From Arenimonas sp. SCN 70-307 (GTDB taxonomy: Bacteria > Pseudomonadota > Gammaproteobacteria > Xanthomonadales > Xanthomonadaceae): a stretch of 64,000 nt of DNA. The translations under genes and the position numbers were made by a program. How positions within the stretch are numbered: the stretch's first letter is position 1; every line of letters starts with the position of its first letter. Below the pieces are notes generated by a model. The model worked only from the letters and a program-made list of their open reading frames with translations. It did not search any database and was not told where the DNA came from. The stretch lies in contig NZ_MEDO01000006.1 in the NCBI RefSeq assembly GCF_001724815.1, positions 41,428-105,427 of the forward strand, given 5' to 3'. Below, piece by piece: positions 1 to 13,657 of the stretch.

Positions 1-174
1 GCCGAGAAGCGTCGCGACGACCTGCGTGCGCAGGGCTTCACCGCCCAGCTCGAACCGCGCACGGAGCAGGCCTCGCAATGGTGGATCGACATCGCGGCCG
101 AGCCGGGCCTGGACTGGGCCGCCGCGCTCGGTGGCGCCCAGGGCCTCGAGGCGCGCGAAGCCGCCTGCGACTGA
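1..174 (+). CDS. C-terminal fragment, probable SPOR-domain protein
   Basis: Only the last 57 codons lie in the window, open from the first base and ending at TGA 172-174. The residues LRAQGFTAQLEPRTEQ followed by WWIDIAAEPG resemble the last strand and tail of a SPOR (septal peptidoglycan-binding) domain protein as found in Xanthomonadales. The fragment is short, so the family call is an inference from pattern only. It lies 32 bases upstream of the threonine tRNA on the same strand, and the tRNA has its own -10 box, so the two need not be cotranscribed. Confidence 0.5.
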   Translation, partial: AEKRRDDLRAQGFTAQLEPRTEQASQWWIDIAAEPGLDWAAALGGAQGLEAREAACD

Positions 175-191
175 ATCGCCGGCGCAGGCGA

Positions 192-197
192 TAGAAT
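192..197 (+). promoter_or_regulatory. -10 box (TAGAAT) of the tRNA-Thr promoter
   Basis: TAGAAT lies 9 bases before the first base of the tRNA, the expected distance if transcription starts just upstream of the mature 5' end. No good -35 hexamer is visible 16-18 bases further up. The same TAGAAT hexamer recurs before cbs, the CoA-transferase genes and etfB in this window. Confidence 0.5.
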
Positions 198-206
198 CTG
201 GCCCAT

Positions 207-282
207 GCCGGCTTAGCTCAGCAGGTAGAGCAACCGCCTTGTAAGCGGTAGGTCCCCGGTTCGACTCCGGGAGCCGGCACCA
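207..282 (+). tRNA. tRNA-Thr (anticodon TGT)
   Basis: A 76-base cloverleaf can be folded by eye. The acceptor stem GCCGGCT pairs with AGCCGGC, the D arm is TAGCTCAGCAGGTAGAGCA, the anticodon stem ACCGC/GCGGT encloses the loop CTTGTAA with anticodon TGT, and the T arm contains GGTTCGACTCC. The CCA end is encoded (280-282). It matches the bacterial tRNA-Thr(UGU) pattern closely and reads ACA and other ACN codons. Confidence 0.97.
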
Positions 283-365
283 CTCCGACGCTTGGCTTGT
301 GCCCCCTGATGGGCTCTTATAGCCACGGGCGCCGCCCTCGCGGCGCCGGGGAGCCTGGACAGCGC

Positions 366-6452
<6,087 letters not shown>

Positions 6453-6488
6453 AGTCGGGGAATCGCGAACCGCAGGGTGCTTGCCCGC

Positions 6489-6956
6489 ATGAACCCGCAG
6501 CGCCAGCCCATCACCATCCTGATGGCCGACGACGACCCGGATGACCGCCTGATGACCCGGGAGGCCTTCGTCGAATGCCGCGTGGCCAACCCGCTTAGCT
6601 TCGTCCACGACGGCCAGGAGCTGATGGACTACCTCCTGCGGCGCGGCGATTACGCCGACGCCGCCCGCTTCCCGATGCCCGGCCTGATCCTGCTCGACCT
6701 GAACATGCCGCGGCTCGATGGCCGCGAAGTGCTGCGCGAGATCAAGGCCGACCCGGCGCTGCGCAGCATCCCGGTGGTCATCCTCACCACGTCGAAGGCC
6801 GAGGAAGACGTGCTGCGCAGCTACCAGGACGGCGTGAATTCGTTTATCACCAAACCCGTCACGTTTTCGGCGCTGACGGAGGTCGTCAAGACCCTTGGCA
6901 AATACTGGCTTGAAGTGGTGGACTTGCCTGAGAAAGGCGAGGGGAGCCGCGCTTGA
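6489..6956 (+). CDS. Single-domain response regulator, Rcp1-like
   Basis: The 155-residue protein is one receiver domain without an output domain. The acidic pocket is ADDDPDD (14-19), the phospho-acceptor is Asp70 in LLDLNMP, and the switch residues are Thr100/101 and Lys122 in TKPV. The long insert around YLLRRGDYADAARFPMP and the C-terminal form are typical of Rcp1-type receivers that serve PAS/GAF or phytochrome-like kinases whose histidine sits in ASHDLQEPLR, exactly the kinase encoded 36 bases upstream. I therefore infer a phosphorelay partner. GTG 6477 is an alternative start; ATG 6489 fits the family. Its stop overlaps the TTG start of the next gene. Confidence 0.9.
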   Translation: MNPQRQPITILMADDDPDDRLMTREAFVECRVANPLSFVHDGQELMDYLLRRGDYADAARFPMPGLILLDLNMPRLDGREVLREIKADPALRSIPVVILTTSKAEEDVLRSYQDGVNSFITKPVTFSALTEVVKTLGKYWLEVVDLPEKGEGSRA

Positions 6957-9382
6957 CCAACGCACCGCTGCGCGTACTGGTGGTGGACGACGACGAAGAG
7001 GATTTCCTGATCCTTCGCGACCTGCTGGCCGACTATCCCCAGGGTCGGTTCGAGATGTCGTGGGTGGGCACGCTCGAGGAAGGCATCCGGGCGCTGCGTG
7101 CCGGCGCGCACGATGTCTACCTGGTCGACTACCACCTGGGGCCCGACAACGGCATGGACCTGGTGCGGCTGGCGGTGGCCGAACACCACACCCACCGCCC
7201 GGTGATCATGCTCACCGGCCACGGCAGCGCCGACGTGGACAGCGAGGCCCTGGCCGCGGGTGCGTCCGACTACCTGGTCAAGGGCAAGATCGACGCCGAG
7301 AAGCTGGCGCGCTCGCTGCGCTACGCGGCCGAGCGCGCCCGGCAGATGCAGCAGATCGAGGACGGCAAGCGCCGCTACCAGCTGCTGTTCGAGCTCAATC
7401 CCTTCCCGACCTGGGTCTACGACATCCACTCGCTGCAAATCGTCGCGGTCAACGACGCCATGGTCTCCACCTACGGCTGGAGCCGGGCGGAGCTGCAGTC
7501 GATGTCGGTGCTCGACCTCCGCGAGCCGGCCGAGGGCGAGCGCCTGAAGGCTTACCTGGCCGAGTGGGGCGAGCGCTCCGGCAGCGCCGGCGTCTGGCGC
7601 CACCGCCATCGCGACGGCCGTCCCCTGTGGATGGACATCAGCACCCATTCCGTCGAGCTCGATGGCCAGCGCTGCCGCATGGTGATCGCCCACGACATCA
7701 CCGCCCAGCGTGAAACGCAGGGCAAGCTGCTGCTGCTCGAGCGCGCGGTCGAGTCGAGCATGAACGGCATCATCATCGCCGACGCGCAGTCGGCCGACAT
7801 GCCGGTGATCTACGTCAACCCGGCCTTCGAGGAGCTCACCGGCTACCCGGCCGACGAGGTGCTGGGCCGCAACTGCCGCTTCCTCCAGGGCGGGCATTCC
7901 AACCAGCCGGAACTCGAGATCCTGCGCCGGGCGCTGCGCGAGGCCAGCGATTGCAACGTGATCCTGCGCAACTACCGCCGCGACGGTGGCGAATTCTGGA
8001 ACCACCTGTTCATCTCGCCCGTGCGCGACGAGTCAGGGGTGGTGACGCATTTCGTCGGCATCCAGAACGACCTCACCGAGCGGCGCCAGGTCGAGGCCGA
8101 GCTGGCCTATGCCGCCAACCACGATCCGGTGACGGGGCTGCCGCGATACCCCATCCTTGAGACCGCGCTGGCCAGCCTGCTCGAGCGGGAGGGCGCGGAA
8201 GTTTCCTTGCTCTTCATCGACATCGACCGGTTCCACGCCGTCAACGAATCAATGGGCCACGTGATCGGCGACGAAGCGCTTCGCATCATCGCCGCACGCC
8301 TGAGCGAGGTGCTGGGCGGTCCGGGCTACCTGTCGCGCTTCGCCGGCGACGAGTTCGTGGCGGTCGTTCCAGGCGGCAGCCGCGAAGCGGTGCTCGAGGT
8401 CGCCGGCCAGCTGCGCGGGGCGGTGTCCAGGCCCATCGAGGGCGACGGCTGGAGCCTCTTCCTGACCGCCAGCATCGGCATCGCCCGCTCGCCGGAGCAC
8501 GGCGACAGCGGCAACGAGCTGCTGCGGCGCGCCGAGGCGGCGATGACCCGCGCCAAGCGATTGGGCCGCGACGAAGCCTGCGAGTTCTCCGCGGCGCAGA
8601 TGCAGGAGCTCGAGGACCGGCTGGTGCTGGGCGCGCGCCTGCGCGAGGCCGCCGGCCGCGGCGAGCTGCAGTTGCACTATCAGCCCCAGCTCGACGCCCG
8701 CAGCCGGCGCATCACCGGCTTCGAGGCGCTGTTGCGCTGGACCCACCCGGAACTGGGTCCGGTGCCGCCGGGCCGCTTCATCCCCATCGCCGAGTCCCTG
8801 GGCCTGATGCCCGAGCTGGGCCTGTGGGTGCTCGACGAGGCCTGCCGGCAGATCCGCGCCTGGCGCGACCAGGGCCGCGACGGCTTCACGGTGGCGGTCA
8901 ATTTCTCGGCCCACCAGCTCCAGCGCCCCGACATCGTTCAGCGCGTGCAGGCCGCGCTCGAAAAACACGGCGTGCCCGGCGGCATGCTCGAGATCGAGCT
9001 GACCGAAAGCTCGCTGATGGAGAACGTCGATCGCGTCCAGGCCCGGCTGGCCGAACTCAAGGCGCTGGGCGTGTCGCTGTCGCTCGACGACTTCGGCACG
9101 GGCTATTCGAGCCTCGCCTACCTCAAGCAGTTTTCGCTCGACAAGCTCAAGATCGACCGCAGTTTCGTCACCGACCTGCCCGGCGACGGCGCCGACGCCG
9201 CCATCGCCCGCACCATCGTCGCGGTGGGTCACGAGCTGCACATGGTGGTGGCCGCCGAGGGCGTGGAGACGGCCGAGCAGGCCGATTTCCTGCGCGAAAT
9301 GGGCTGCGACGAGCTGCAGGGCTACCACTTCGGACGTCCTGCGCCGGCGGCCGAGGTCGAGGCCCGCTTCCCGCGCGACTGA
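6953..9382 (+). CDS. Receiver-PAS-LOV-GGDEF-EAL blue-light/c-di-GMP protein
   Basis: An 809-residue protein starting at TTG 6953, which overlaps the previous stop (TTGA) and follows GAGGGGAG. Residues 6-120 are a receiver (Asp59, Thr88, Lys110). A PAS domain covers about 125-245. The second PAS (about 255-380) is a LOV domain: it has the photoactive Cys308 in GRNCRFLQG and the flavin contacts Arg309, Gln312, Asn340, Asn350 and Gln371. The GGDEF domain carries AGDEF (464-468) instead of GGDEF. The EAL domain is complete by motif: Glu591 in FEALLR, NFSAHQ, ELTES, DDFGTGYSSL, KIDRSF and EGVET. The EAL half should hydrolyse c-di-GMP; synthesis by the variant GGDEF is uncertain, and it may instead act as a GTP-binding regulatory domain. 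Light control and phosphorylation by the upstream kinase are inferences from the domain set and operon. Confidence 0.93.
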   Translation: MTNAPLRVLVVDDDEEDFLILRDLLADYPQGRFEMSWVGTLEEGIRALRAGAHDVYLVDYHLGPDNGMDLVRLAVAEHHTHRPVIMLTGHGSADVDSEALAAGASDYLVKGKIDAEKLARSLRYAAERARQMQQIEDGKRRYQLLFELNPFPTWVYDIHSLQIVAVNDAMVSTYGWSRAELQSMSVLDLREPAEGERLKAYLAEWGERSGSAGVWRHRHRDGRPLWMDISTHSVELDGQRCRMVIAHDITAQRETQGKLLLLERAVESSMNGIIIADAQSADMPVIYVNPAFEELTGYPADEVLGRNCRFLQGGHSNQPELEILRRALREASDCNVILRNYRRDGGEFWNHLFISPVRDESGVVTHFVGIQNDLTERRQVEAELAYAANHDPVTGLPRYPILETALASLLEREGAEVSLLFIDIDRFHAVNESMGHVIGDEALRIIAARLSEVLGGPGYLSRFAGDEFVAVVPGGSREAVLEVAGQLRGAVSRPIEGDGWSLFLTASIGIARSPEHGDSGNELLRRAEAAMTRAKRLGRDEACEFSAAQMQELEDRLVLGARLREAAGRGELQLHYQPQLDARSRRITGFEALLRWTHPELGPVPPGRFIPIAESLGLMPELGLWVLDEACRQIRAWRDQGRDGFTVAVNFSAHQLQRPDIVQRVQAALEKHGVPGGMLEIELTESSLMENVDRVQARLAELKALGVSLSLDDFGTGYSSLAYLKQFSLDKLKIDRSFVTDLPGDGADAAIARTIVAVGHELHMVVAAEGVETAEQADFLREMGCDELQGYHFGRPAPAAEVEARFPRD

Positions 9383-9454
9383 GTCGGCCGAGGTGGTCAG
9401 TGCGGGCCCGGCGGGATTATCCTGCGCTTCCCCGTTCCACCAGGAGCCGACGCC

Positions 9455-9850
9455 ATGCGCCGCTTCGTCCCGATATTCCTTCTCGCCGCCGCGCTCGCGC
9501 CTTCGCTCGCCCTGGCCGGCCGTCCGGCCGTGTCGCCGGCCGTCGTGGCCGAGATCCTCGAGCGTCCCGACGCGCCCCTGCTGCTGGATGTGCGCACGCC
9601 CGAAGAGTTCGCCAAGGGCCACCTGCCCGGCGCGGTGCTGATTCCGCACGACCAGCTCGCCAGCCGCCTGGCCGAGATCGAGGGCAAGCCCTGGGTGCTC
9701 GTGTACTGCCGCAGCGGTGCCCGCGCCAAACAGGCGCAGGCCGTGCTCGAGCAGGCCGGCATCGAGGTGCGCCAGGTCGAGGGCAGCTGGCTGCGTTGGG
9801 AGGCGGAAGGCCGCCCGGCCGTTGTGCCGACGGCCGGGAGCGCCGAATGA
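9455..9850 (+). CDS. Periplasmic single-domain rhodanese
   Basis: The 131-residue protein has a signal peptide (MRRFVPIFLLAAALAPSLALA, cleavage about 21/22) followed by one rhodanese domain. Visible motifs are LLLDVRTPEEFAKGHLPGA, the catalytic cysteine in VYCRSGARA, and the closing region QAGIEVRQVEGS. It belongs to the PspE/GlpE-like group that transfers sulfur from thiosulfate or a persulfide to cyanide or thiols; the true substrate is not evident. The ATG follows CAGGAG by 8 bases. The gene overlaps the following arginase gene by 4 bases (ATGA), implying coupled translation, although no biochemical link between the two is obvious. Confidence 0.9.
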   Translation: MRRFVPIFLLAAALAPSLALAGRPAVSPAVVAEILERPDAPLLLDVRTPEEFAKGHLPGAVLIPHDQLASRLAEIEGKPWVLVYCRSGARAKQAQAVLEQAGIEVRQVEGSWLRWEAEGRPAVVPTAGSAE

Positions 9851-10767
9851 GCCTCTCGCGCACGCTGGCGCTGATCGGCGCGCCCACCGACATCGGCGCC
9901 GGCCACCGCGGCGCGGTGATGGGCCCCGAAGCCCTGCGCGTTGCCGGCCTGGCCGAGGCCCTGCGCGAGCGCGGGCTGGAGGTGGTCGACACCGGCAACC
10001 TCAGCGGCCCGGCCAATCCCTGGCTGCCGCCGGTGGACGGCTACCGCCACCTGCCGCAGGTGGTGGAGTGGAACCGTCTGGTGATGGACGCGGTGCAGGC
10101 CCAGCTGCGCGCCGGCCGCCTGCCGGTGCTGATGGGCGGCGACCACTGCCTGGGCCTGGGCAGCATCACCGCCGTGGCGCGCCACTGCCGCGACACCGGC
10201 CGCAAGCTGCGGGTGATCTGGCTCGACGCCCACGCCGACTTCAACACCAGCGACGTGACGCCCTCGGGCAACGTGCACGGCATGCCGGTGGCCTGCCTGT
10301 GCGGCCTGGGCCCGGAGCCGCTGACCCACCTGGGCGGCAGCGCGCCGGCGATCGTTCCGGCCGAGATCCGCCAGATCGGCATCCGCTCGGTGGACCAGGG
10401 CGAAAAGCGCCTGGTGAAGGAATACGGCCTCGACATCTACGACATGCGCTACATCGACGAGATCGGCATGAAGCGCGCGATGGAGGAGGCGCTCGAGGGC
10501 ATCGACGACGACACCCACGTGCACGTGAGCTTCGACGTCGACTTCCTCGACCCGAGCATCGCGCCCGGCGTGGGCACCACCGTGCCCGGCGGCCCGAACT
10601 ACCGCGAGGCACAGCTGGTGATGGAGATGATCGCCGACACCGGCCGCCTGGGCTCGCTCGACATCGTCGAGCTCAACCCGGCCTTCGACGACCACAACCG
10701 TACCGGCAAGCTGGCCGTGGACCTGGTCGAAAGCCTGTTCGGCAAGTCCACGCTGATGCGCGACTGA
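9847..10767 (+). CDS. rocF: Arginase
   Basis: This 306-residue enzyme hydrolyses arginine to ornithine and urea with a binuclear manganese centre. The metal-binding motifs are all present: GGDH (Asp99, His100), DAHADFN (Asp127, His129, Asp131) and SFDVDFLDP (Asp230, Asp232). The loop SGNVHGMPVA is typical of true arginases rather than agmatinases or formiminoglutamases. ATG 9847 overlaps the rhodanese stop. Its product ornithine would feed proline or polyamine pathways, none of which lie nearby. Confidence 0.93.
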   Translation: MSLSRTLALIGAPTDIGAGHRGAVMGPEALRVAGLAEALRERGLEVVDTGNLSGPANPWLPPVDGYRHLPQVVEWNRLVMDAVQAQLRAGRLPVLMGGDHCLGLGSITAVARHCRDTGRKLRVIWLDAHADFNTSDVTPSGNVHGMPVACLCGLGPEPLTHLGGSAPAIVPAEIRQIGIRSVDQGEKRLVKEYGLDIYDMRYIDEIGMKRAMEEALEGIDDDTHVHVSFDVDFLDPSIAPGVGTTVPGGPNYREAQLVMEMIADTGRLGSLDIVELNPAFDDHNRTGKLAVDLVESLFGKSTLMRD

Positions 10768-10784
10768 GCCGCCGCCGCGCCGCC

Positions 10785-10812
10785 TTGACGGGGCGCGGGG
10801 CGCCGGTAGACT
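10785..10812 (+). promoter_or_regulatory. Sigma70-type promoter before the entericidin-like gene
   Basis: TTGACG (10785-10790) and TAGACT (10807-10812) are separated by 16 bases, and the ATG of the small lipoprotein gene lies 30 bases downstream of the -10 box. This is one of the better promoter matches in the window and makes the lipoprotein gene an independent unit from arginase. Confidence 0.55.
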
Positions 10813-10842
10813 CGGGCAAAACCCCCTTTCGAGGCCCACCCC

Positions 10843-10995
10843 ATGAGCAAGACCCGCCTGATCCTGATCGCCCTGCTGGCCGCCTTCGCGCTGTCGGGCT
10901 GCAACACCATCGCCGGCATCGGCAAGGACGTGAAGAAGGCCGGCGAGGTGGTGTCCGAGACCGCCGAGGACTGCAAGGGCGGCTGCAAGGACTGA
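10843..10995 (+). CDS. Entericidin-like small lipoprotein
   Basis: This 50-residue protein starts MSKTRLILIALLAAFALSGC, a lipoprotein signal with the lipobox LSGC, so Cys20 should be acylated. The mature part NTIAGIGKDVKKAGEVVSE is the entericidin A/B signature (N-T-x-GxGxDxxxxG), followed by ETAEDCKGGCKD with two further cysteines. Entericidins are stress-associated envelope lipoproteins, some of them acting as bacteriolytic antidote/toxin pairs; here only one copy is seen. It has its own promoter and a strong hairpin after the stop. Confidence 0.88.
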   Translation: MSKTRLILIALLAAFALSGCNTIAGIGKDVKKAGEVVSETAEDCKGGCKD

Positions 10996-11021
10996 ACCAC
11001 CGCGCCAGCCAGCGCGTGGCC

Positions 11022-11049
11022 GAAGGCCGGGCAGCGATGCCCGGCCTTC
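11022..11049. terminator. Strong hairpin, probable bidirectional terminator
   Basis: An 11-bp perfect stem GAAGGCCGGGC/GCCCGGCCTTC with a 6-base loop lies between the entericidin-like gene and the convergent gene ending at 11056. It is followed by GTGCTTTC on the plus strand, a weak T-tract. Confidence 0.65.
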
Positions 11050-11055
11050 GTGCTT

Positions 11056-11820
11056 TCACGGGTCGGGGACGAAACCGACCGGGAACGGGCGCGGCTCGTG
11101 CCCGCGGCCCGGCCAGCGGCGCGGCAGCACGCCGCGGGCCACCAGGGCGCGGTGGCTGTCGTACCACAGCGCCACCACCTCGTCCGGGCGCTGCGAGGCG
11201 CGCTCGAACCGGGTGTAGGTGGCGGCGTCCCAGCGGCGCTCGCCGTGGCCGGTGCCGAGTTCCTGGCGCGCGGCGCCCGGGGCGACGCGTTCCGCCTCGC
11301 TGCCGCGCACCGACTTGGCGACGTCGGCGGAACGCGATTCGGCGATGGGTGCCGGCGGCGGCTGCGGCCGGCGCGCGCGCTCGCGGAAGGCCGCCACGCC
11401 GATCACGCCGACGTTGTCCGGGCGGCCGGTGTGCGCGGCGTAGCTGTCCGGCAGGTCGGTGAAACGGAAGGCCGCGACCTCCGACAGGCTCTTGCGCCAG
11501 CCCTTCACTTCCATCGATTGCCAGGGCCCGAGCACGTAGCCGGCCTGGCCGGTGGCGGCGGTTTCGCCGCTGATGACGTTCACGCCGTCCACCGACACCA
11601 CCGCGAGCACGCGCTCGCCGGTGAGGTTCTGCAAGCGGATGGCGTAGCGATGGCCGGGGCGGCCCTCGACCCAGGCCTTGCCGCGGTGCGGGTGGACGGG
11701 CAGCAGTTCGTGGCGGTCGAGGTCGCGCACCTGCACGTCCACCAGGCCGCGGGCCTGGACGGCTCCGGCGGTGGCGAGCAGGGTGGCGGCGGCGAGCAGC
11801 AGGGAGGCGAGGCGTTTCAT
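11056..11820 (-). CDS. Secreted protein of unknown function
   Basis: The 254-residue protein has a clear signal peptide (MKRLASLLLAAATLLATAG, cleavage near AVQA-R). The mature N-terminal half has a beta-rich pattern with conserved-looking segments HRYAIRLQNLTGERVLAVVSV, DGVNVISGETA and GYVLGPW. The second half is proline/arginine-rich (RPQPPPAPIAESRSADVAK) and ends with a short stretch ATYTRFERASQRPDEVVALWYDS. I recognise the layout as a conserved xanthomonad exported protein but do not know a function. The start at 11820 is chosen for the signal peptide; GGAG lies just upstream. It diverges from trpS. Confidence 0.75.
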   Translation of the reverse strand: MKRLASLLLAAATLLATAGAVQARGLVDVQVRDLDRHELLPVHPHRGKAWVEGRPGHRYAIRLQNLTGERVLAVVSVDGVNVISGETAATGQAGYVLGPWQSMEVKGWRKSLSEVAAFRFTDLPDSYAAHTGRPDNVGVIGVAAFRERARRPQPPPAPIAESRSADVAKSVRGSEAERVAPGAARQELGTGHGERRWDAATYTRFERASQRPDEVVALWYDSHRALVARGVLPRRWPGRGHEPRPFPVGFVPDP

Positions 11821-11926
11821 GGCGGGCTCCGCGGGTGGGTTCGTGCAATCCAACGTTCGCGCGGCGGCGACGGGGTTGGCCCGCCAAGGAGGTAAACTGG
11901 CGGGGTTCACACAGGCAGACCCCTGA

Positions 11927-13246
11927 ATGTCCGCAACCCGCGTCCTGACCGGCATCACCACGTCCGGTACCCCGCACCTGGGCAACTACGCCGGCGCCAT
12001 CCGTCCCGCGGTGGCCGCCAGCCGGCGCCCGGGTGCCGAGAGCTTCTATTTCCTGGCCGACTACCACGCCCTGATCAAGGTGCAGGACCCGGCGCGCGTG
12101 CAGCGCTCGACCCTCGAGATCGCCGCCAGCTGGCTGGCCTGCGGGCTCGATCCGGAGCAGGTGTGGTTCTACCGCCAGTCCGACATCCCCGAGATCCCCG
12201 AGCTCACCTGGCTGCTGACCTGCGTGGCCGGCAAGGGCCTTCTCAACCGCGCCCACGCCTACAAGGCCGCGGTGGACAAGAACACCGAAGCCGGCGAAGA
12301 CCCGGATGCCGGCGTCACCGCGGGCCTGTTCATGTACCCGGTGCTGATGGCGGCCGACATCCTGATGTTCCGCGCGCACTCGGTGCCGGTGGGGCGCGAC
12401 CAGGTGCAGCACATCGAGATGGCCCGCGATTTCGGCGCGCGCTTCAACCACCTCTACGGCGAGCACTTCGTGTTGCCCGAGGCGGCCATCGAGGAAAACG
12501 TGGCCACGCTGCCGGGCCTGGACGGCCGCAAGATGAGCAAGAGCTACGACAACACCATCCCGCTGTTCGCGCCGCGCGAGCAGCTGCGCAAGCTGGTGTT
12601 CTCCATCAAGACCGACTCGCGCGGGCCGGGCGAGCCCAAGGACACCGTGGGCTCGGCGCTGTTCCAGCTCTACCAGGCCTTCGCCACGCCGGAGCAGACC
12701 GCGGCCTTCGCCCGGGCCTATGCCGACGGCATCGGCTGGGGTGAGGCCAAGCAGGCGCTGTTCGAGCAGCTCGACGCCGAGCTGGCGCCGCTGCGCGAGA
12801 AGTACGAGGCGCTCATCGCCCGCCCTGACCACATCGAGCAGGTGCTCCTGGCGGGCGCCGAGAAGGCGCGCCGCATCGCCACGCCTTTCATGGCCGAACT
12901 GCGCCGCGCGGTGGGCCTGCGCGACCTGCGCGAGCAGCATGGTGGCAAGTCGGCGGCGAGGGCCAAGGCGGCGCTGCCGGTGTTCAAGCAGTACCGCGAG
13001 GCCGATGGCCGCTTCCACTTCAAGCTCGTCGATGCCGGCGGCCGGGAGTTGCTGGTGAGTCCCGGCTTTGCCTCGCCGCGCGAGGCGGGGCAGGCGGTGG
13101 CCGGACTCAAGGCCGGCGCCGGCGCGCGCGCCTTCCGCGGCGACGCGCTGTGGCTGGACGAGGCCGAGGTGGCGCGGCTGGCGCCGGGCATCGAGGCGGG
13201 CGACGTGATCGCCGCGCTGGAAGCCTTCGCCGGGGAGGACGCGTGA
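11927..13246 (+). CDS. trpS: Tryptophan-tRNA ligase
   Basis: A 439-residue class I aminoacyl-tRNA synthetase charging tRNA-Trp. The ATP-binding HIGH-equivalent is TSGTPHLGNYAG near the N-terminus, the tryptophan-pocket region is YFLADYHALI, and the KMSKS loop is KMSKSYDN (Lys202). Bacterial TrpS is usually about 335 residues. The extra ~90 residues at the C-terminus (after about 345: ADGRFHFKLVDAGGRELLVSPGF onward) form an added domain seen in xanthomonad TrpS. The stop overlaps the next ATG by one base (TGATG). Confidence 0.95.
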   Translation: MSATRVLTGITTSGTPHLGNYAGAIRPAVAASRRPGAESFYFLADYHALIKVQDPARVQRSTLEIAASWLACGLDPEQVWFYRQSDIPEIPELTWLLTCVAGKGLLNRAHAYKAAVDKNTEAGEDPDAGVTAGLFMYPVLMAADILMFRAHSVPVGRDQVQHIEMARDFGARFNHLYGEHFVLPEAAIEENVATLPGLDGRKMSKSYDNTIPLFAPREQLRKLVFSIKTDSRGPGEPKDTVGSALFQLYQAFATPEQTAAFARAYADGIGWGEAKQALFEQLDAELAPLREKYEALIARPDHIEQVLLAGAEKARRIATPFMAELRRAVGLRDLREQHGGKSAARAKAALPVFKQYREADGRFHFKLVDAGGRELLVSPGFASPREAGQAVAGLKAGAGARAFRGDALWLDEAEVARLAPGIEAGDVIAALEAFAGEDA

Positions 13247-13560
13247 TGGCCGACGTCGCCGATCTCGCGCTGATCCTGTTCCTGCCCTGGTTCGCGATCC
13301 TGGGCGCGCTCTACTGGTTCTATCCGCGCAACCTCGAACGCAGCGCCGCGCGCCGCCGCTTCGACCTGGCGGCGCTGGCCCTGGCCTTCGCCGCGGCCTT
13401 CATCGCCGGACGCTGGGGTTATTCGGTGGCGGCCACCGGCGTCGAAGCCGGGCCGATCTGGCGCCAGGTGCTGGCCAGCCTGCTGGCCTACAAGGCCTTC
13501 CTGGCCATCATCGCCGCCGCCTGGGCCTGGCGCGGCTTGCGCTTCCGCCGCACCGCCTGA
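13246..13560 (+). CDS. Small inner-membrane protein, unknown function
   Basis: The 104-residue protein has three predicted membrane helices: about 7-26 (LALILFLPWFAILGALYWF), 41-58 (LAALALAFAAAFIAGRWG) and 74-94 (VLASLLAYKAFLAIIAAAWAW), with a basic loop after the first (RNLERSAARRR). It starts at the ATG overlapping the trpS stop and is probably translated with trpS. I do not recognise a function. Its TGA is immediately followed, with no spacer, by the first of two long palindromic repeats. Confidence 0.8.
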   Translation: MADVADLALILFLPWFAILGALYWFYPRNLERSAARRRFDLAALALAFAAAFIAGRWGYSVAATGVEAGPIWRQVLASLLAYKAFLAIIAAAWAWRGLRFRRTA

Positions 13561-13617
13561 GAAACGGGGTCAGGTTCACTTACGCGCTGCTGGCGTAAGT
13601 GAACCTGACCCCGTTTC
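13561..13617. repeat. Long palindromic repeat, copy 1
   Basis: The element starts on the base after the stop codon at 13558-13560. A 25-bp arm beginning GAAACGGGGTCAGGTTCACT and ending TACGC is followed by the loop GCTGCTG and the perfect reverse complement. The outer 21 bases of each arm are shared with the copy at 14768-14829, while the centre differs. It resembles REP-like or RAYT-associated palindromes of proteobacteria, and as RNA would form a very stable hairpin ending in GTTTC. Confidence 0.85.
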
Positions 13618-13657
13618 TGGCTATGCTCTTCGCATGTCCCCCGACGCGGAGGTCCCG

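Noticed and set aside
297..365. Upstream TTG (297) and ATG (309) as kinase start
   Set aside because: The added residues (MCPLMGSYSHGRRPRG) lack family support and start right after the tRNA end; ATG 366 after GGGGAG is more plausible.
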